Source: an uncultured Gammaproteobacteria bacterium (GTDB taxonomy: Bacteria; Pseudomonadota; Gammaproteobacteria; Steroidobacterales; UBA11654). Taken from it: a DNA stretch of 64,000 bases. The notes beneath the pieces were generated by a model. It saw only the letters and a list, made by a program, of their open reading frames with translations, was not told the DNA's origin and did not search any database. Position numbers and translations under genes: made by a program. The stretch lies in assembly GCA_902595845.1 (NCBI GenBank), contig CACJRN010000002.1:1-64000 (forward strand), written 5' to 3'. The first letter of the stretch is position 1. Every line of letters begins with the position of its first letter. This document shows, one piece after another, positions 34,931 through 43,164 of this stretch.

Positions 34931-37267
34931 TTGCGACGTCTAGGCACTGCACTTATATTTATTCTCAGCTTTTATGCATTATTTCTTGCATTATTTTTTA
35001 TCAATAATACATACATTCCTGCCTCTGGATATGCTCCTGCAGTACTTTTAGATAAAAACGAAGAACCTGTAACTCTTAAGGAAAAAGACAAGCCAATTGT
35101 CATATTATCTGGCTGGGGTACACCAGAAGGATTCAATAAAGCTTATGATGATTATCTTTTTTGGAGAACATCAGGTGGAGAGAGGGTAATTTCTCCAAAT
35201 CAAGCATGTACCCAGTGGCATGTGGGAACTTTTCCCTTTCAGGTAGAAATCTCAAGACTTCCTTTTGCTCTAGGAAGAAAGGTAGATGGAATGGAAAGGC
35301 TATGGGATAACTTAGGCGCGTATAAGATCAGTGAAGATGGTCAGTCATATATACCAGTTATAGATAACAAGTCAGGAGAGTTTCCATTTGCAGGAGGAGA
35401 TGCTCCCATTTTAAGAAAAGGAGATCTTGATGGCATAGAGGTTATCGCAATGAAGGACTATAATCCAAACTCAACATCAGACACCGGTGGTTTCCCTTTG
35501 ACTCGATACACTCCAGATCCAAGAACTGGAGAAGATTACTTGAAAGGTATCTATATCATTAAACAACCCAATGGTGTAAATGATTTTTATGAGGTTGATA
35601 AGGCCTACAAAGCAAGAGTTGCCGGCATGATGGGTTGGGATATTAATGCCCCAGTATTTTTTAATGAATACGATTCATCAGAAACAGTGAAAGATCCATT
35701 CATTGCTGATTGGATTAATGATTACTTTAAGGAAGGCATCAGAGTGACAGAAGGTTTTTATTCCAATGTTCCAGGAGAAACCAAGCATCTGAAAGATACA
35801 ATTGCTCGTGCTGCAAGGAATGGCTATAAAAATATTGTCCTAGCTAAGCCTATCGCTGACCACAATATCTATGCTAATAATTTCTGGGATCTTCACCTTT
35901 CTCTGCAAGCATTATGCAGGGCTGGATTTGATGTTGAAGATTACAACATTAACCAAGTCAGGATGTATGGAAGGACCCCTGAATACAATCACATCATGCA
36001 TCAGAATTTAGAACGTCACTTGAAGTACATAGAGCCAGGTGCTGATGTCTCAGTTATATACACGACTTTCGGACTTCCATGGCCAGGATCAAATCCGAGA
36101 GGCCCAATGTCCAATGCTGCACCTTTTATCAATGAAGTCTTCCATGAAAATGCTTATTTAAATTTTTTGAGTTTTAAAAGATACATTGAGCAAAATGAAG
36201 ATGATCACAATATTTCTTTCCAAAAGACCAACGGTTTTGGTTCAGAAGATGCTAGAACAAATAATCTATATTCATACGCGCTATTTAGTGGGAATCAGCT
36301 TGGATACAAAGAGGATCCTCTTCGCTATACAAATTTAAGAGAAGCAATTGAAGATGCAATTCTGAATCAAAATAAGGAGGAAGTCATTATTCAGTTATCT
36401 CATTGGGGCTATACCTATTGGGTTTTAATCATAAACATGAGAGAGGCGCTGAATTTTCCTCTGAACTCAATTGAAGAAATCCATCAAGGAGAACTGAGTG
36501 TTACATGGTGTGAAAAATATCTCGCTCCAGGTCAATATGAGCAAGCTGAAGCCATAGATCATATTTGCCCTGAGGGTTTTACAAGGCTTCAGTTGATGGA
36601 AGCATTCGAGGATTATTCTGACGAAATAGCAATCAATTATGCAAATAGGATTCGTGGTGGAATTGAAAGGCTGGGTATATTTCCAGATTTGGATATCAAT
36701 ATTTTTGCAGAAGGAAAAGTTACTAAGAAGAATGGAGGGATAGTAGAAGTCAAAGAGGGGTTGCTAAAGGGAGCAAAAGTGGTTGTTAAACCTGATCCAA
36801 ATCCGAATCTTCCAGAGTCTTATACCTGGGATAATCGTTGGAGACCTTTATCTGATCAAAACCCAAACACAGGACCTAAGGCAGTCAGAGCAATCAATGA
36901 ATATGATTTGATCTCAGACTACTTGGACAGTGCAAAGGATGATTTTAACGCTGTCATAGGTACTCAAAGCCTTTCTGCTCCTAAAAAGCAAATGCCAACA
37001 ATTTCAAATGCTGTTTCTGATACGATATTTTTTGGACCTTACAGAACAACATTTAACGTACCTGCTGAAATTACAATTGGCTTCGACAAAGAGAAAGTTA
37101 CTAACCCAACAAATATTTTACCGATGGTCTATAACGAGGTTACTGAATCATTTGAGATTCATCCTAAGGTCAGGAAGGGGTATGAAAATAAACTTAATCT
37201 AGAGGAGAATACTCTGACTTTTGAGACCCAAGTATTGGGTCTATTCTCACTCGCAGAGTTCGAATGA
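34931..37267 (+). CDS. Large unrecognised periplasmic, membrane-anchored protein
   Basis: I do not recognise the family. The 778 residues start with a hydrophobic anchor or signal (ALIFILSFYALFLALFFI), followed by a soluble portion. An early segment, IVILSGWGTPEGFNKAYDDY, loosely recalls the start of ferrochelatase-like folds, and YTTFGLPWPGSNPRGP and ADHNIYANNFWDLHLSLQAL contain conserved-looking His/Asp positions; this resemblance is weak. The C-terminal ~90 residues look like a separate beta-rich domain (PAEITIGFDKEKV). The start is TTG at 34931 with AGGGGGGTGA well placed upstream. It faces a TonB receptor divergently, so a role in handling that receptor's ligand is possible but unproven. 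Confidence 0.75.
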   Translation: MRRLGTALIFILSFYALFLALFFINNTYIPASGYAPAVLLDKNEEPVTLKEKDKPIVILSGWGTPEGFNKAYDDYLFWRTSGGERVISPNQACTQWHVGTFPFQVEISRLPFALGRKVDGMERLWDNLGAYKISEDGQSYIPVIDNKSGEFPFAGGDAPILRKGDLDGIEVIAMKDYNPNSTSDTGGFPLTRYTPDPRTGEDYLKGIYIIKQPNGVNDFYEVDKAYKARVAGMMGWDINAPVFFNEYDSSETVKDPFIADWINDYFKEGIRVTEGFYSNVPGETKHLKDTIARAARNGYKNIVLAKPIADHNIYANNFWDLHLSLQALCRAGFDVEDYNINQVRMYGRTPEYNHIMHQNLERHLKYIEPGADVSVIYTTFGLPWPGSNPRGPMSNAAPFINEVFHENAYLNFLSFKRYIEQNEDDHNISFQKTNGFGSEDARTNNLYSYALFSGNQLGYKEDPLRYTNLREAIEDAILNQNKEEVIIQLSHWGYTYWVLIINMREALNFPLNSIEEIHQGELSVTWCEKYLAPGQYEQAEAIDHICPEGFTRLQLMEAFEDYSDEIAINYANRIRGGIERLGIFPDLDINIFAEGKVTKKNGGIVEVKEGLLKGAKVVVKPDPNPNLPESYTWDNRWRPLSDQNPNTGPKAVRAINEYDLISDYLDSAKDDFNAVIGTQSLSAPKKQMPTISNAVSDTIFFGPYRTTFNVPAEITIGFDKEKVTNPTNILPMVYNEVTESFEIHPKVRKGYENKLNLEENTLTFETQVLGLFSLAEFE

Positions 37268-37276
37268 TTGAGAAAA

Positions 37277-37305
37277 TTAAAGACTAAAAAAAGATTAGTC
37301 TTTAA
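37277..37305. terminator. AT-rich hairpin after the 778-residue gene
   Basis: TTAAAGACTAA (37277-37287) pairs perfectly with TTAGTCTTTAA (37295-37305), an 11-bp stem with an A-rich 7-base loop. It lies 10 bases after the stop and could end rightward transcription, but the stem is AT-rich and lacks a good T-run. It also overlaps the stop codon of the tiny leftward ORF. Confidence 0.45.
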
Positions 37306-37378
37306 TAACAAATGACGCGAGTATAAAAAGTGCTGCTATTACACCTAAGCATATGGCTATATAATATAGAGCTTCCAT
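37295..37378 (-). CDS. Tiny single-pass membrane protein (27 residues)
   Basis: This ORF is below the track's length cut-off. It reads MEALYYIAICLGVIAALFIL and ends in FVIKD, a single uninterrupted membrane helix with short polar ends. AAGGGG lies six bases upstream of the ATG at 37378, a proper ribosome-binding site; an in-frame ATG two codons earlier is too close to it. The composition and Shine-Dalgarno sequence favour a real small membrane protein. Function unknown. Confidence 0.5.
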   Translation of the reverse strand: MEALYYIAICLGVIAALFILASFVIKD

Positions 37379-37441
37379 AGTCATCCCCTTATATGAATTA
37401 CTTACCTTAGATTACTGAATTTAAGTAAATTTTTCTAAGGT

Positions 37442-37615
37442 TTATCTTAACAAGCCAAGTAAGAGCTTTAGATTTATTATTTTCAGTCTCATCAGATCTT
37501 TCTGATCAAGATCAGGGCAAATCTCGCATAACATTGACGTGATTTGTCTTTTGGAGAGTGGCTTAGTTTTTTTTGATGCCTCTGTGGCATCTTTAATCAT
37601 CTGTTCATATATCAT
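37442..37615 (-). CDS. Small soluble protein of unknown function (57 residues)
   Basis: Missed by the ORF track. The 57-residue product (MIYEQMIKDATEASKKTKPL...) is Lys-rich and mostly helical in character, with two cysteines in LCEICPDLDQKDL and a leucine-rich end (INLKLLLGLLR). Its ATG overlaps the TGA of the 63-residue upstream ORF as ATGA, a strong sign of translational coupling and hence that both are genes. Function not recognised. Confidence 0.5.
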   Translation of the reverse strand: MIYEQMIKDATEASKKTKPLSKRQITSMLCEICPDLDQKDLMRLKIINLKLLLGLLR

Positions 37616-37803
37616 TTTTTCTTATTGATGTATTTTTTCATTGAGAAAGAAATGATAGCTATTAGAAAAAATAGTGTTCCAATATCACCAAGACCTTCTA
37701 TTCCATAATTTCTCTCTGCCAAATGCATTGAAGCAGCTAGCGTCATAAGCACTAAAAACTCATATTTTATTAAGAATTGATTAATGGATTTAAAGAGTTT
37801 CAT
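37612..37803 (-). CDS. Small membrane protein (63 residues)
   Basis: The 63-residue product has two hydrophobic segments (YEFLVLMTLAASMHLA and IGTLFFLIAIISFSM) and a lysine-rich end (KKYINKKK), suggesting two membrane passes. No clear ribosome-binding site precedes the ATG. The 4-base ATGA overlap with the next small ORF supports co-translation. It is divergent from doxX across only 35 bases. Unknown function. Confidence 0.5.
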   Translation of the reverse strand: MKLFKSINQFLIKYEFLVLMTLAASMHLAERNYGIEGLGDIGTLFFLIAIISFSMKKYINKKK

Positions 37804-37838
37804 TTTTTAGAATAATTTATGATAACGGAGTTAATTTT

Positions 37839-38285
37839 ATGAATAAACTAAATGATCTTCTAGAGAAAATTGCTAGACCTCTAAAAAGCTATTCCTCTTA
37901 TTTATTGAGAATTGGACTTGGGATATCTTTTTTTCTTCATGGTTATGGAAAAATTCCAATTCAACAAGGATTTGTTGATTGGCTCGCTTCAAAAGGCATA
38001 CCTTTTGCTGACCTAACAGCTTTTTTGGTTGCTTGGGGGGAAATGTTATCTGGTATTGGAATCTTAATTGGAGGATTGATAGGTATGAGTGCCCCAGTAA
38101 TTGGAAATTTAATCACCAGATTATCTGGTGGGGCAGTCATGGTAATCATGATAGGAGCGCTTTTATTGGCTCACTCTGATTGGGCAATTTTTATAGGTGA
38201 GAGAGGCTCTGTATTATTTGCCAGTGAGCAATTATTCCTACTTCTTTTGGGTACCTATTTTGCAATCAGAGGTAATGACCATTAG
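37839..38285 (+). CDS. DoxX-family membrane protein
   Basis: This 148-residue inner-membrane protein has four hydrophobic segments and the DoxX hallmark LLRIGLGISFFLHGYGKIP at the first helix, then LVAWGEMLSGIGILIGGLIG. DoxX-like proteins are linked to redox or quinone metabolism and stress; no specific reaction can be assigned. The ATG is preceded by ACGGAG. It ends 20 bases before a terminator hairpin and is an isolated transcription unit, divergent from the small-ORF cluster. Confidence 0.85.
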   Translation: MNKLNDLLEKIARPLKSYSSYLLRIGLGISFFLHGYGKIPIQQGFVDWLASKGIPFADLTAFLVAWGEMLSGIGILIGGLIGMSAPVIGNLITRLSGGAVMVIMIGALLLAHSDWAIFIGERGSVLFASEQLFLLLLGTYFAIRGNDH

Positions 38286-38305
38286 TTATTTTTTAATTTA
38301 AAAAA

Positions 38306-38327
38306 GGCCCCTTTGAATAAAGGGGCT
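38306..38327. terminator. Intrinsic terminator between doxX and the SnoaL-like gene
   Basis: GGCCCCTTT (38306-38314) pairs with AAAGGGGCT (38319-38327), 9 bp with one G-U pair and a 4-base loop. The A-run on the left provides a T-run for the leftward transcript. It sits between two convergent genes and probably serves both. Confidence 0.8.
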
Positions 38328-38345
38328 CTAGTTTCAATTTCATTA

Positions 38346-38870
38346 CTACTCAGAGACAACCGCTCTTGATGCAACCATTATGTTTTTAATTTTCCCATTT
38401 TCAATTTGTACATCAAACATTTCTTCCCTGGCAACCTCTTCACCATCTATGGTTTCAGTCACAGTGTAGAGTGACGTTACCCAGTGATCTGCAGATCCAT
38501 CTGCTTGGATAACATCGTTTGCCATTGCATAGTTGAATTTCCATGATGGATTAGATGTCTCAAACCATTCTTTTAGAAATTCAGCATGAGCTTCTCTTCC
38601 TTTAACTATAACCCCATTAGGTGCCCGACCTTCAAAGTCATCGGCATTCATGCTATCTATTTTCTCAAGATCACGCTCATTGTGTGCTTGAACATACTCA
38701 ACCCAAATATCGACGGCAGAGGATTTTCCAGCCGCGATATCAAGTCTTTCCCCGTCTATGATTTCATAACCTATGATTGTTTTTCCAGATCCCTCACTTT
38801 TTTCATGATGTCCTGCAAAAGATGTTTGTGCGAGTATTAATACACATATGCCTAGTAGTACTTTTTTCAT
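38346..38870 (-). CDS. Secreted SnoaL/NTF2-like protein
   Basis: The 174-residue protein has a signal peptide (VLLGICVLILAQTSFA) followed by HHEKSEGSG, then an NTF2-fold domain: WVEYVQAHNERDLEKIDSMNADDFEGRAPNG, KGREAHAEFLKEWF, and HWVTSLYTVTETIDGEEV. This is the DUF4440/SnoaL-like pattern of polyketide-cyclase-type or binding proteins. It is predicted to be periplasmic; ligand or reaction unknown. Convergent with doxX. Confidence 0.75.
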   Translation of the reverse strand: MKKVLLGICVLILAQTSFAGHHEKSEGSGKTIIGYEIIDGERLDIAAGKSSAVDIWVEYVQAHNERDLEKIDSMNADDFEGRAPNGVIVKGREAHAEFLKEWFETSNPSWKFNYAMANDVIQADGSADHWVTSLYTVTETIDGEEVAREEMFDVQIENGKIKNIMVASRAVVSE

Positions 38871-39009
38871 AAGAATCTCCTATATTTATAACTTTACAAT
38901 AGCATTTTGGGGATACATTGGCATTAGACCATCTGATCATAATGAGATTTTTATTTAATTGATTTGATAAGATATTTTATCGAACAATCAATATTTGGAG
39001 ACCTAAATT

Positions 39010-39492
39010 ATGCCCTCACTAGATATTCAATCAGAAATTGATTCTCATGAGCTACTAAATGCTATAGATCAAGCAAATAGAGTTATTAGTAATAGGTATG
39101 ATTTTAAAGGAACTGACTCAAAGTTTTTATTGGATAATGAAGAGATCACTTTGAATTCACAAGAGGAATTCCAAATAAATCAAATGATGCCAATCCTAAA
39201 AGAGTCACTTGTAAAAAGAAGTATAGATGTAAAGAGTCTTGACCCTCAAAAGATTGAAACCTCAAATTTCAGAGCTTCTCAGAAGATATTTTTAAAAAGT
39301 GGTATTGATCGAGAACTGGCTAAAAAGATTACAACACTAGTGAAGCAATCAAAACTCAAGATCCAAGCCCAAATCCAAGGTGAGCAAATTAGAATTTCTG
39401 GTAAGAAAAGAGACGATCTTCAAGCTATTATGACAATAATTAAAGATGCTAAGTTCGATATACCTCTGCAATTCGTAAATTTTAGAGATTAA
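39010..39492 (+). CDS. yajQ: YajQ family nucleotide-binding protein
   Basis: The 160-residue UPF0234/YajQ protein has a double ferredoxin-like fold. Some homologues bind cyclic di-GMP and act as regulators; others have been reported to bind tRNA/GTP. Family features seen: PSLDIQSEIDSHELLNAIDQANRVISNRYDFKG at the start, and the C-terminal ISGKKRDDLQAIMTIIKDAKFDIPLQFVNFRD. Length is normal. TTTGGAGACC supplies a good ribosome-binding site. It is followed by tRNA-Gly 64 bases on. Confidence 0.95.
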   Translation: MPSLDIQSEIDSHELLNAIDQANRVISNRYDFKGTDSKFLLDNEEITLNSQEEFQINQMMPILKESLVKRSIDVKSLDPQKIETSNFRASQKIFLKSGIDRELAKKITTLVKQSKLKIQAQIQGEQIRISGKKRDDLQAIMTIIKDAKFDIPLQFVNFRD

Positions 39493-39556
39493 CTGCAACG
39501 TTAATCAAATCTTTATCTAATCTCAAGATCCAGTTAGAATATATCTCTTACTTTAA

Positions 39557-39632
39557 GCGGGAATAGCTCAGTTGGTAGAGCGCAACCTTGCCAAGGTTGA
39601 GGTCGCCGGTTCGAACCCGGTTTCCCGCTCCA
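39557..39632 (+). tRNA. tRNA-Gly (anticodon GCC)
   Basis: A 76-base cloverleaf: acceptor GCGGGAA pairs with TTCCCGC, D-arm AGCTCAGTTGGTAGAGC, anticodon stem CAACC/GGTTG with loop TTGCCAA (anticodon GCC at 39590-39592), T-arm CCGGTTCGAACCCGG, and encoded CCA. In E. coli the equivalent glyW lies directly after pgsA and before cysT-leuZ; here it stands alone. Confidence 0.97.
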
Positions 39633-39655
39633 CCTTTCAATATGAGGAAAATATC

Positions 39656-40090
39656 ATGAAATACTTACTTATCATTCCAGTTATATTTGCTAACTTTGTT
39701 TTTGCTGAAATTTATGAAGATTATGAGCCTAGTCAGCAAGTTACTGAGCTAACAGTTATATCTGTTCAACCCAATTATATGGATGATTATCTAGTCAATC
39801 TGAAAAAGACATGGGTAAGAAGTTCTGAGATTCAAAAAGAGCTTGGCCACATCGTTGATTATGCTGTGTGGACATCTGAAGTTGCCAATAGTCCTAATCT
39901 CTGGATTACAGTTACATATGAAAATATGGGCGCGATGCAACAAAGTAAAGAAAAGTATGATGCTGTAAATAAACTTATGTCTGAAAGATTTTCTGAGTCT
40001 GAAGATGAGTACGATACCATTTCTAAGAGTTATGAAGAAATCAGAAAAATGGTAGATCATCAGATCTTAAATAGAGTCATATTTAAGTAA
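39656..40090 (+). CDS. Small secreted protein of unknown function
   Basis: The 144-residue protein has a signal peptide (YLLIIPVIFANFVFA) and a mature domain beginning EIYEDYEPSQQVTELTVISV. The pattern, with WITVTYENMGAMQQSKEKYD, vaguely suggests a dimeric alpha/beta-barrel (ABM/NIPSNAP-like) fold, but I do not recognise it with confidence. The track starts at 39572 inside tRNA-Gly, which cannot be right; ATG 39656 has TGAGGAAAAT upstream and begins the signal peptide. It is probably co-transcribed with the tRNA or from a promoter close to it. Confidence 0.7.
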   Translation: MKYLLIIPVIFANFVFAEIYEDYEPSQQVTELTVISVQPNYMDDYLVNLKKTWVRSSEIQKELGHIVDYAVWTSEVANSPNLWITVTYENMGAMQQSKEKYDAVNKLMSERFSESEDEYDTISKSYEEIRKMVDHQILNRVIFK

Positions 40091-40106
40091 TTATATTCGA
40101 AAAGGA

Positions 40107-40129
40107 GAGGGGGTATTTATTGCCCCCTC
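40107..40129 (+). promoter_or_regulatory. GC-rich hairpin between Shine-Dalgarno-like sequence and start codon
   Basis: GAGGGGG (40107-40113) pairs with CCCCCTC (40123-40129) around a 9-base loop. An excellent AAGGAG lies at its 5' foot, about 30 bases before the ATG at 40139, too far to act linearly. If the hairpin forms, the effective spacing falls to about 9 bases. It could alternatively be a weak terminator for the preceding gene, but no T-run follows. Confidence 0.4.
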
Positions 40130-40138
40130 ACACAATCG

Positions 40139-40639
40139 ATGCATTTAGCAATTATTAAATATTTTCATTATTTCCTATTACTTTTTTTAATGTCATTGGG
40201 CATTAATGCATCACCCGATTTCAAAAGAATGAACCTGATTGTTTCAGATCTTGAACAATCATTAGAGATATACAGAGATGTCATAGGCATGGAGGTCTTT
40301 GAGATCAAAGACTCTGAAAAAGGCTCCTATGCTTATAAAGTTTTTAATCTCCCAGAAGATGCTGATATGAGATTTGCCAGTCTTAATATTGGTTCCAAGA
40401 CACGTGGGTTTAGTCTTACTGAGATTAAAAATGCCGAGCTTCCATCACTAGATGGAATAAGGATGACCACAGCGGTAATCCAGGTAGAGGATTTAAGAGA
40501 AATATATCAAAAGATCATTGATATGAATCTTTACTATACAGAAATTGACCAAGACATCACCCCAGAAGGGGTAACATTTTCTGAGTTTTCATTTACTGAT
40601 TATGATGGTCACTTGGTTGTTCTATATGAATTAAAATAG
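40139..40639 (+). CDS. Secreted VOC-family protein
   Basis: The 166-residue protein has a signal peptide (HYFLLLFLMSLGINA) then one glyoxalase-fold domain: FKRMNLIVSDLEQSLEIYRDVIGMEVFEI at the start and FSFTDYDGHLVVLYEL at the end, where the acidic/metal position sits. Periplasmic VOC proteins are unusual; a related one occurs at 58731. Reaction unknown. It is 12 bases upstream of the amidohydrolase gene and probably in one operon with it. Confidence 0.75.
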   Translation: MHLAIIKYFHYFLLLFLMSLGINASPDFKRMNLIVSDLEQSLEIYRDVIGMEVFEIKDSEKGSYAYKVFNLPEDADMRFASLNIGSKTRGFSLTEIKNAELPSLDGIRMTTAVIQVEDLREIYQKIIDMNLYYTEIDQDITPEGVTFSEFSFTDYDGHLVVLYELK

Positions 40640-40651
40640 GTGATTTTAGAA

Positions 40652-42337
40652 ATGTATAAGAATCTCTTTAGAACTTTTTGTCTGATTTCTATTGTATTTG
40701 GAGCTCAACTTGCTGCAAGTCCAGACCTGATTGTCATCAATGCTGATGTGAGGACATCAGATAAATCTAAGTCTAGAGCAACTGCTTTTGCCATAAAAGA
40801 CTCCAAATTTATTGCAGTTGGAGACACCGATGAAATTTTAAGTATGTCAGGTGAGTCGACAAGAGTTATTGATGCAGATGGTAATACAGTGGTTCCAGGA
40901 TTTATAGACAGTCATACCCACCTTTCCAGTGGCGCCAAAATAGTTACTGGTATCAATTTAAGCGAAATTAGAGAAAAAGCAGTTTGGCTTGAGAAGATTA
41001 AGGAGCGTGTGAAATCTATGGAACCAGGCGAATGGCTGCTTGGAGGACGATGGGATTATACTTTTGAAAACAAAGGTTACCCAACTAGATGGGAGCTTGA
41101 TGAAGTAGCTCCAAATAATCCAGTTGCCCTTTCTGACATTGATGGCCATTCAATGTGGGTAAACACAATGGCTTTGGAATTATCAGGTATTGAATCTGAC
41201 TCAGAAGTTCCAATGGGCGGTCAAATTGTTCTTAATAAGGATGGAATACCAACTGGTATTCTACTTGAAGGTGCAATGGAGTTGGTTTGGCAAAATGAGA
41301 CATATATAAGAGATTCAGATAAAGCAAGGAAGGAAATACAGCAAGTCATCGATTATGCAACATCTCTTGGCATTACCAGCGTTCATGATATGTCCAGCAG
41401 GATTGAGCTGAATAAGTACAAAGAATTATCTGCCGAGCAAAAATTAAACCTGAGAGTCTTCTGGGGTGAGCATTCAAAATTTAGCCAAGAGGATGACAGC
41501 ACCAATCAGGACAACCTAGTCTATGAGCTCATTGAACAATATAAAGTATATGATGATGAGCTTGGACCAATGATCGAATATGGGTTCATTAAATATGTGA
41601 TCGATGGCGTTTTATCAACCCATACAGCTGCTTTAGTTGATCCTTACACCGATAGACCTGACGTCATTGGTGAGCCTTTCTATATACAAAATGAATTAAA
41701 TTTCTTGGTCAAAAGAGCCAATGAATATGGAATGCCTGTGGCTATTCACGCCATTGGGGATAGAGGGGTTCAGATGGCACTCAATGCTTTTGAATACAGT
41801 AATCATTTGGACTTAGCAAATAGAGTAGAGCATGTTGAGCTCATACAACCAGGAACAGTTGATAGGTTTAGAGAGCTTAAAGTCACAGCATCCATGCAAC
41901 CCAATCACGGAACTGGTGTGATTGGTAAATACATCACACCACGAATTGGTGAAGAAAGAGAGCAATTTGCTTATGTATGGAATGATTTTTTAAAAGGCGG
42001 TGTCAGACTTGCGTTGAGCAGTGATTTTGCAACTTCACCTTTCTCTCCTTTGGTGCAATTATATGATGCTGTTTTTAGAGAAAGCCCTTCAGGACTCTAC
42101 GATGGTGCATGGTACCCTGAACAAAGGATTAGCTTTGATGAAGCACTTTATGCGTATACTCAAATAGGAGCAGACTTATCAGGATGGGGAGATGAGATTG
42201 GAAGTATATCAGAGGGTAAATGGGCTGATTTTGCTATCTTAGATCAACGACTGAATGACCCAGTAGGCAAAGAACTAAAAAATACATTGGTTTCAAATAC
42301 ATTCTTTGCTGGCAAAGAGGTTTACATAAAGAATTGA
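40652..42337 (+). CDS. Secreted amidohydrolase (YtcJ-like)
   Basis: The 561-residue metal-dependent hydrolase of the amidohydrolase superfamily has a signal peptide (FCLISIVFGAQLAAS), N-terminal beta-sandwich, metal-binding HTH in VVPGFIDSHTHLSSG, WLLGGRWDYTF, AIHAIGDRGVQMALNAF and the C-terminal FAILDQRLNDP. It closely follows the YtcJ/exoenzyme-regulatory AepA-like pattern. Substrates of that group are mostly unknown N-acyl or cyclic amides. I chose ATG 40652 over the GTG at 40640 because AGGTGA is 8 bases upstream. It overlaps the next gene by 4 bases (TTGA). Confidence 0.88.
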   Translation: MYKNLFRTFCLISIVFGAQLAASPDLIVINADVRTSDKSKSRATAFAIKDSKFIAVGDTDEILSMSGESTRVIDADGNTVVPGFIDSHTHLSSGAKIVTGINLSEIREKAVWLEKIKERVKSMEPGEWLLGGRWDYTFENKGYPTRWELDEVAPNNPVALSDIDGHSMWVNTMALELSGIESDSEVPMGGQIVLNKDGIPTGILLEGAMELVWQNETYIRDSDKARKEIQQVIDYATSLGITSVHDMSSRIELNKYKELSAEQKLNLRVFWGEHSKFSQEDDSTNQDNLVYELIEQYKVYDDELGPMIEYGFIKYVIDGVLSTHTAALVDPYTDRPDVIGEPFYIQNELNFLVKRANEYGMPVAIHAIGDRGVQMALNAFEYSNHLDLANRVEHVELIQPGTVDRFRELKVTASMQPNHGTGVIGKYITPRIGEEREQFAYVWNDFLKGGVRLALSSDFATSPFSPLVQLYDAVFRESPSGLYDGAWYPEQRISFDEALYAYTQIGADLSGWGDEIGSISEGKWADFAILDQRLNDPVGKELKNTLVSNTFFAGKEVYIKN

Positions 42338-43164
42338 AATTATTATTTCCATTTGCCAAAAGATTCATTGCTGGAACTGATATCAATGATTCCTCAGTTG
42401 TTTTTCAAAAGCATCTTGATAGTGAATATGCAGTCATCGCCAATTTGGTCGGAGAGAATGCCCAATCAGTACAAACAATTGATACAACATGTAAGGATTA
42501 TTCAGATTTATTGAATAAGTTTAATCATCCTGATTTCTCAATTTCAGTGAAACTAAGTTCATTAGGACTTGATGTATCTTATGAGGATTGTCAAACCAAT
42601 CTATTTAAACTTGCATCCATTGCAGGAGAGAATCAGCAGATGATTAGACTGGATATGGAGGACTCAAGCTATACCTCAAAAACAATTGAACTGTCTAAGT
42701 CTATAAATAATGCATTACCCGGATCAATTGGGATTACTCTTCAGGCAAACCTATTTCGTACTAAAAATGATTTACATGATTGTTTAGAAAACGGAATATC
42801 AATTCGATTGGTCAAAGGGGCTTATAGAGAAAATAGTAATATTGCCTACACAGAAATAGATACAATCAGAGAAAGTTTTATTGACTATTCGAGCAAACTC
42901 ATTCTTGATTCTAACATTAAGCATTCTATTGCCACACATGATGAAATATTGCTGAATGAAATCGTCCCAAGAAAAGAAATGATGAATCATCGTTTTGAAT
43001 TCCTCTATGGTGTAAGGAGAGATATTCAAAAAAACTTTAAAAAGAATCATGACGTGGGCATCTATATGCCATATGGAAAAGAATGGCTATCCTATACCAT
43101 GAGACGATTGAAGGAATTTAAAAATATCAAATTCGTTGCAGAAAATTTGATCAAAGAAAAATAA
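42334..43164 (+). CDS. Proline dehydrogenase-like flavoprotein
   Basis: The 276-residue monofunctional PRODH-fold protein would oxidise proline to pyrroline-5-carboxylate using FAD. Visible family features: FSISVKLSSLGLD, MIRLDMEDSSYT (the conserved DME), GITLQANLFRT, ISIRLVKGAYRE (conserved Lys-Gly-Ala-Tyr), IATHDE and the C-terminal YMPYGKEWLSYTMRRLKE with the substrate-binding YxxRR. It is slightly short (usual about 300). It starts at TTG, overlapping the amidohydrolase stop. Coupling to the amidohydrolase could mean that a prolyl or cyclic imide product is processed, but that is inference. Confidence 0.85.
   Translation: MKLLFPFAKRFIAGTDINDSSVVFQKHLDSEYAVIANLVGENAQSVQTIDTTCKDYSDLLNKFNHPDFSISVKLSSLGLDVSYEDCQTNLFKLASIAGENQQMIRLDMEDSSYTSKTIELSKSINNALPGSIGITLQANLFRTKNDLHDCLENGISIRLVKGAYRENSNIAYTEIDTIRESFIDYSSKLILDSNIKHSIATHDEILLNEIVPRKEMMNHRFEFLYGVRRDIQKNFKKNHDVGIYMPYGKEWLSYTMRRLKEFKNIKFVAENLIKEK

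Noticed and set aside
39610-39632. 3' end of tRNA-Gly as an integration attachment site
   Set aside because: No direct repeat of the tRNA 3' end and no integrase is visible in the window.
39572-39655. N-terminal extension of the ORF starting at 39572
   Set aside because: It lies in tRNA-Gly and its 3' flank; the signal peptide and ribosome-binding site place the start at 39656.
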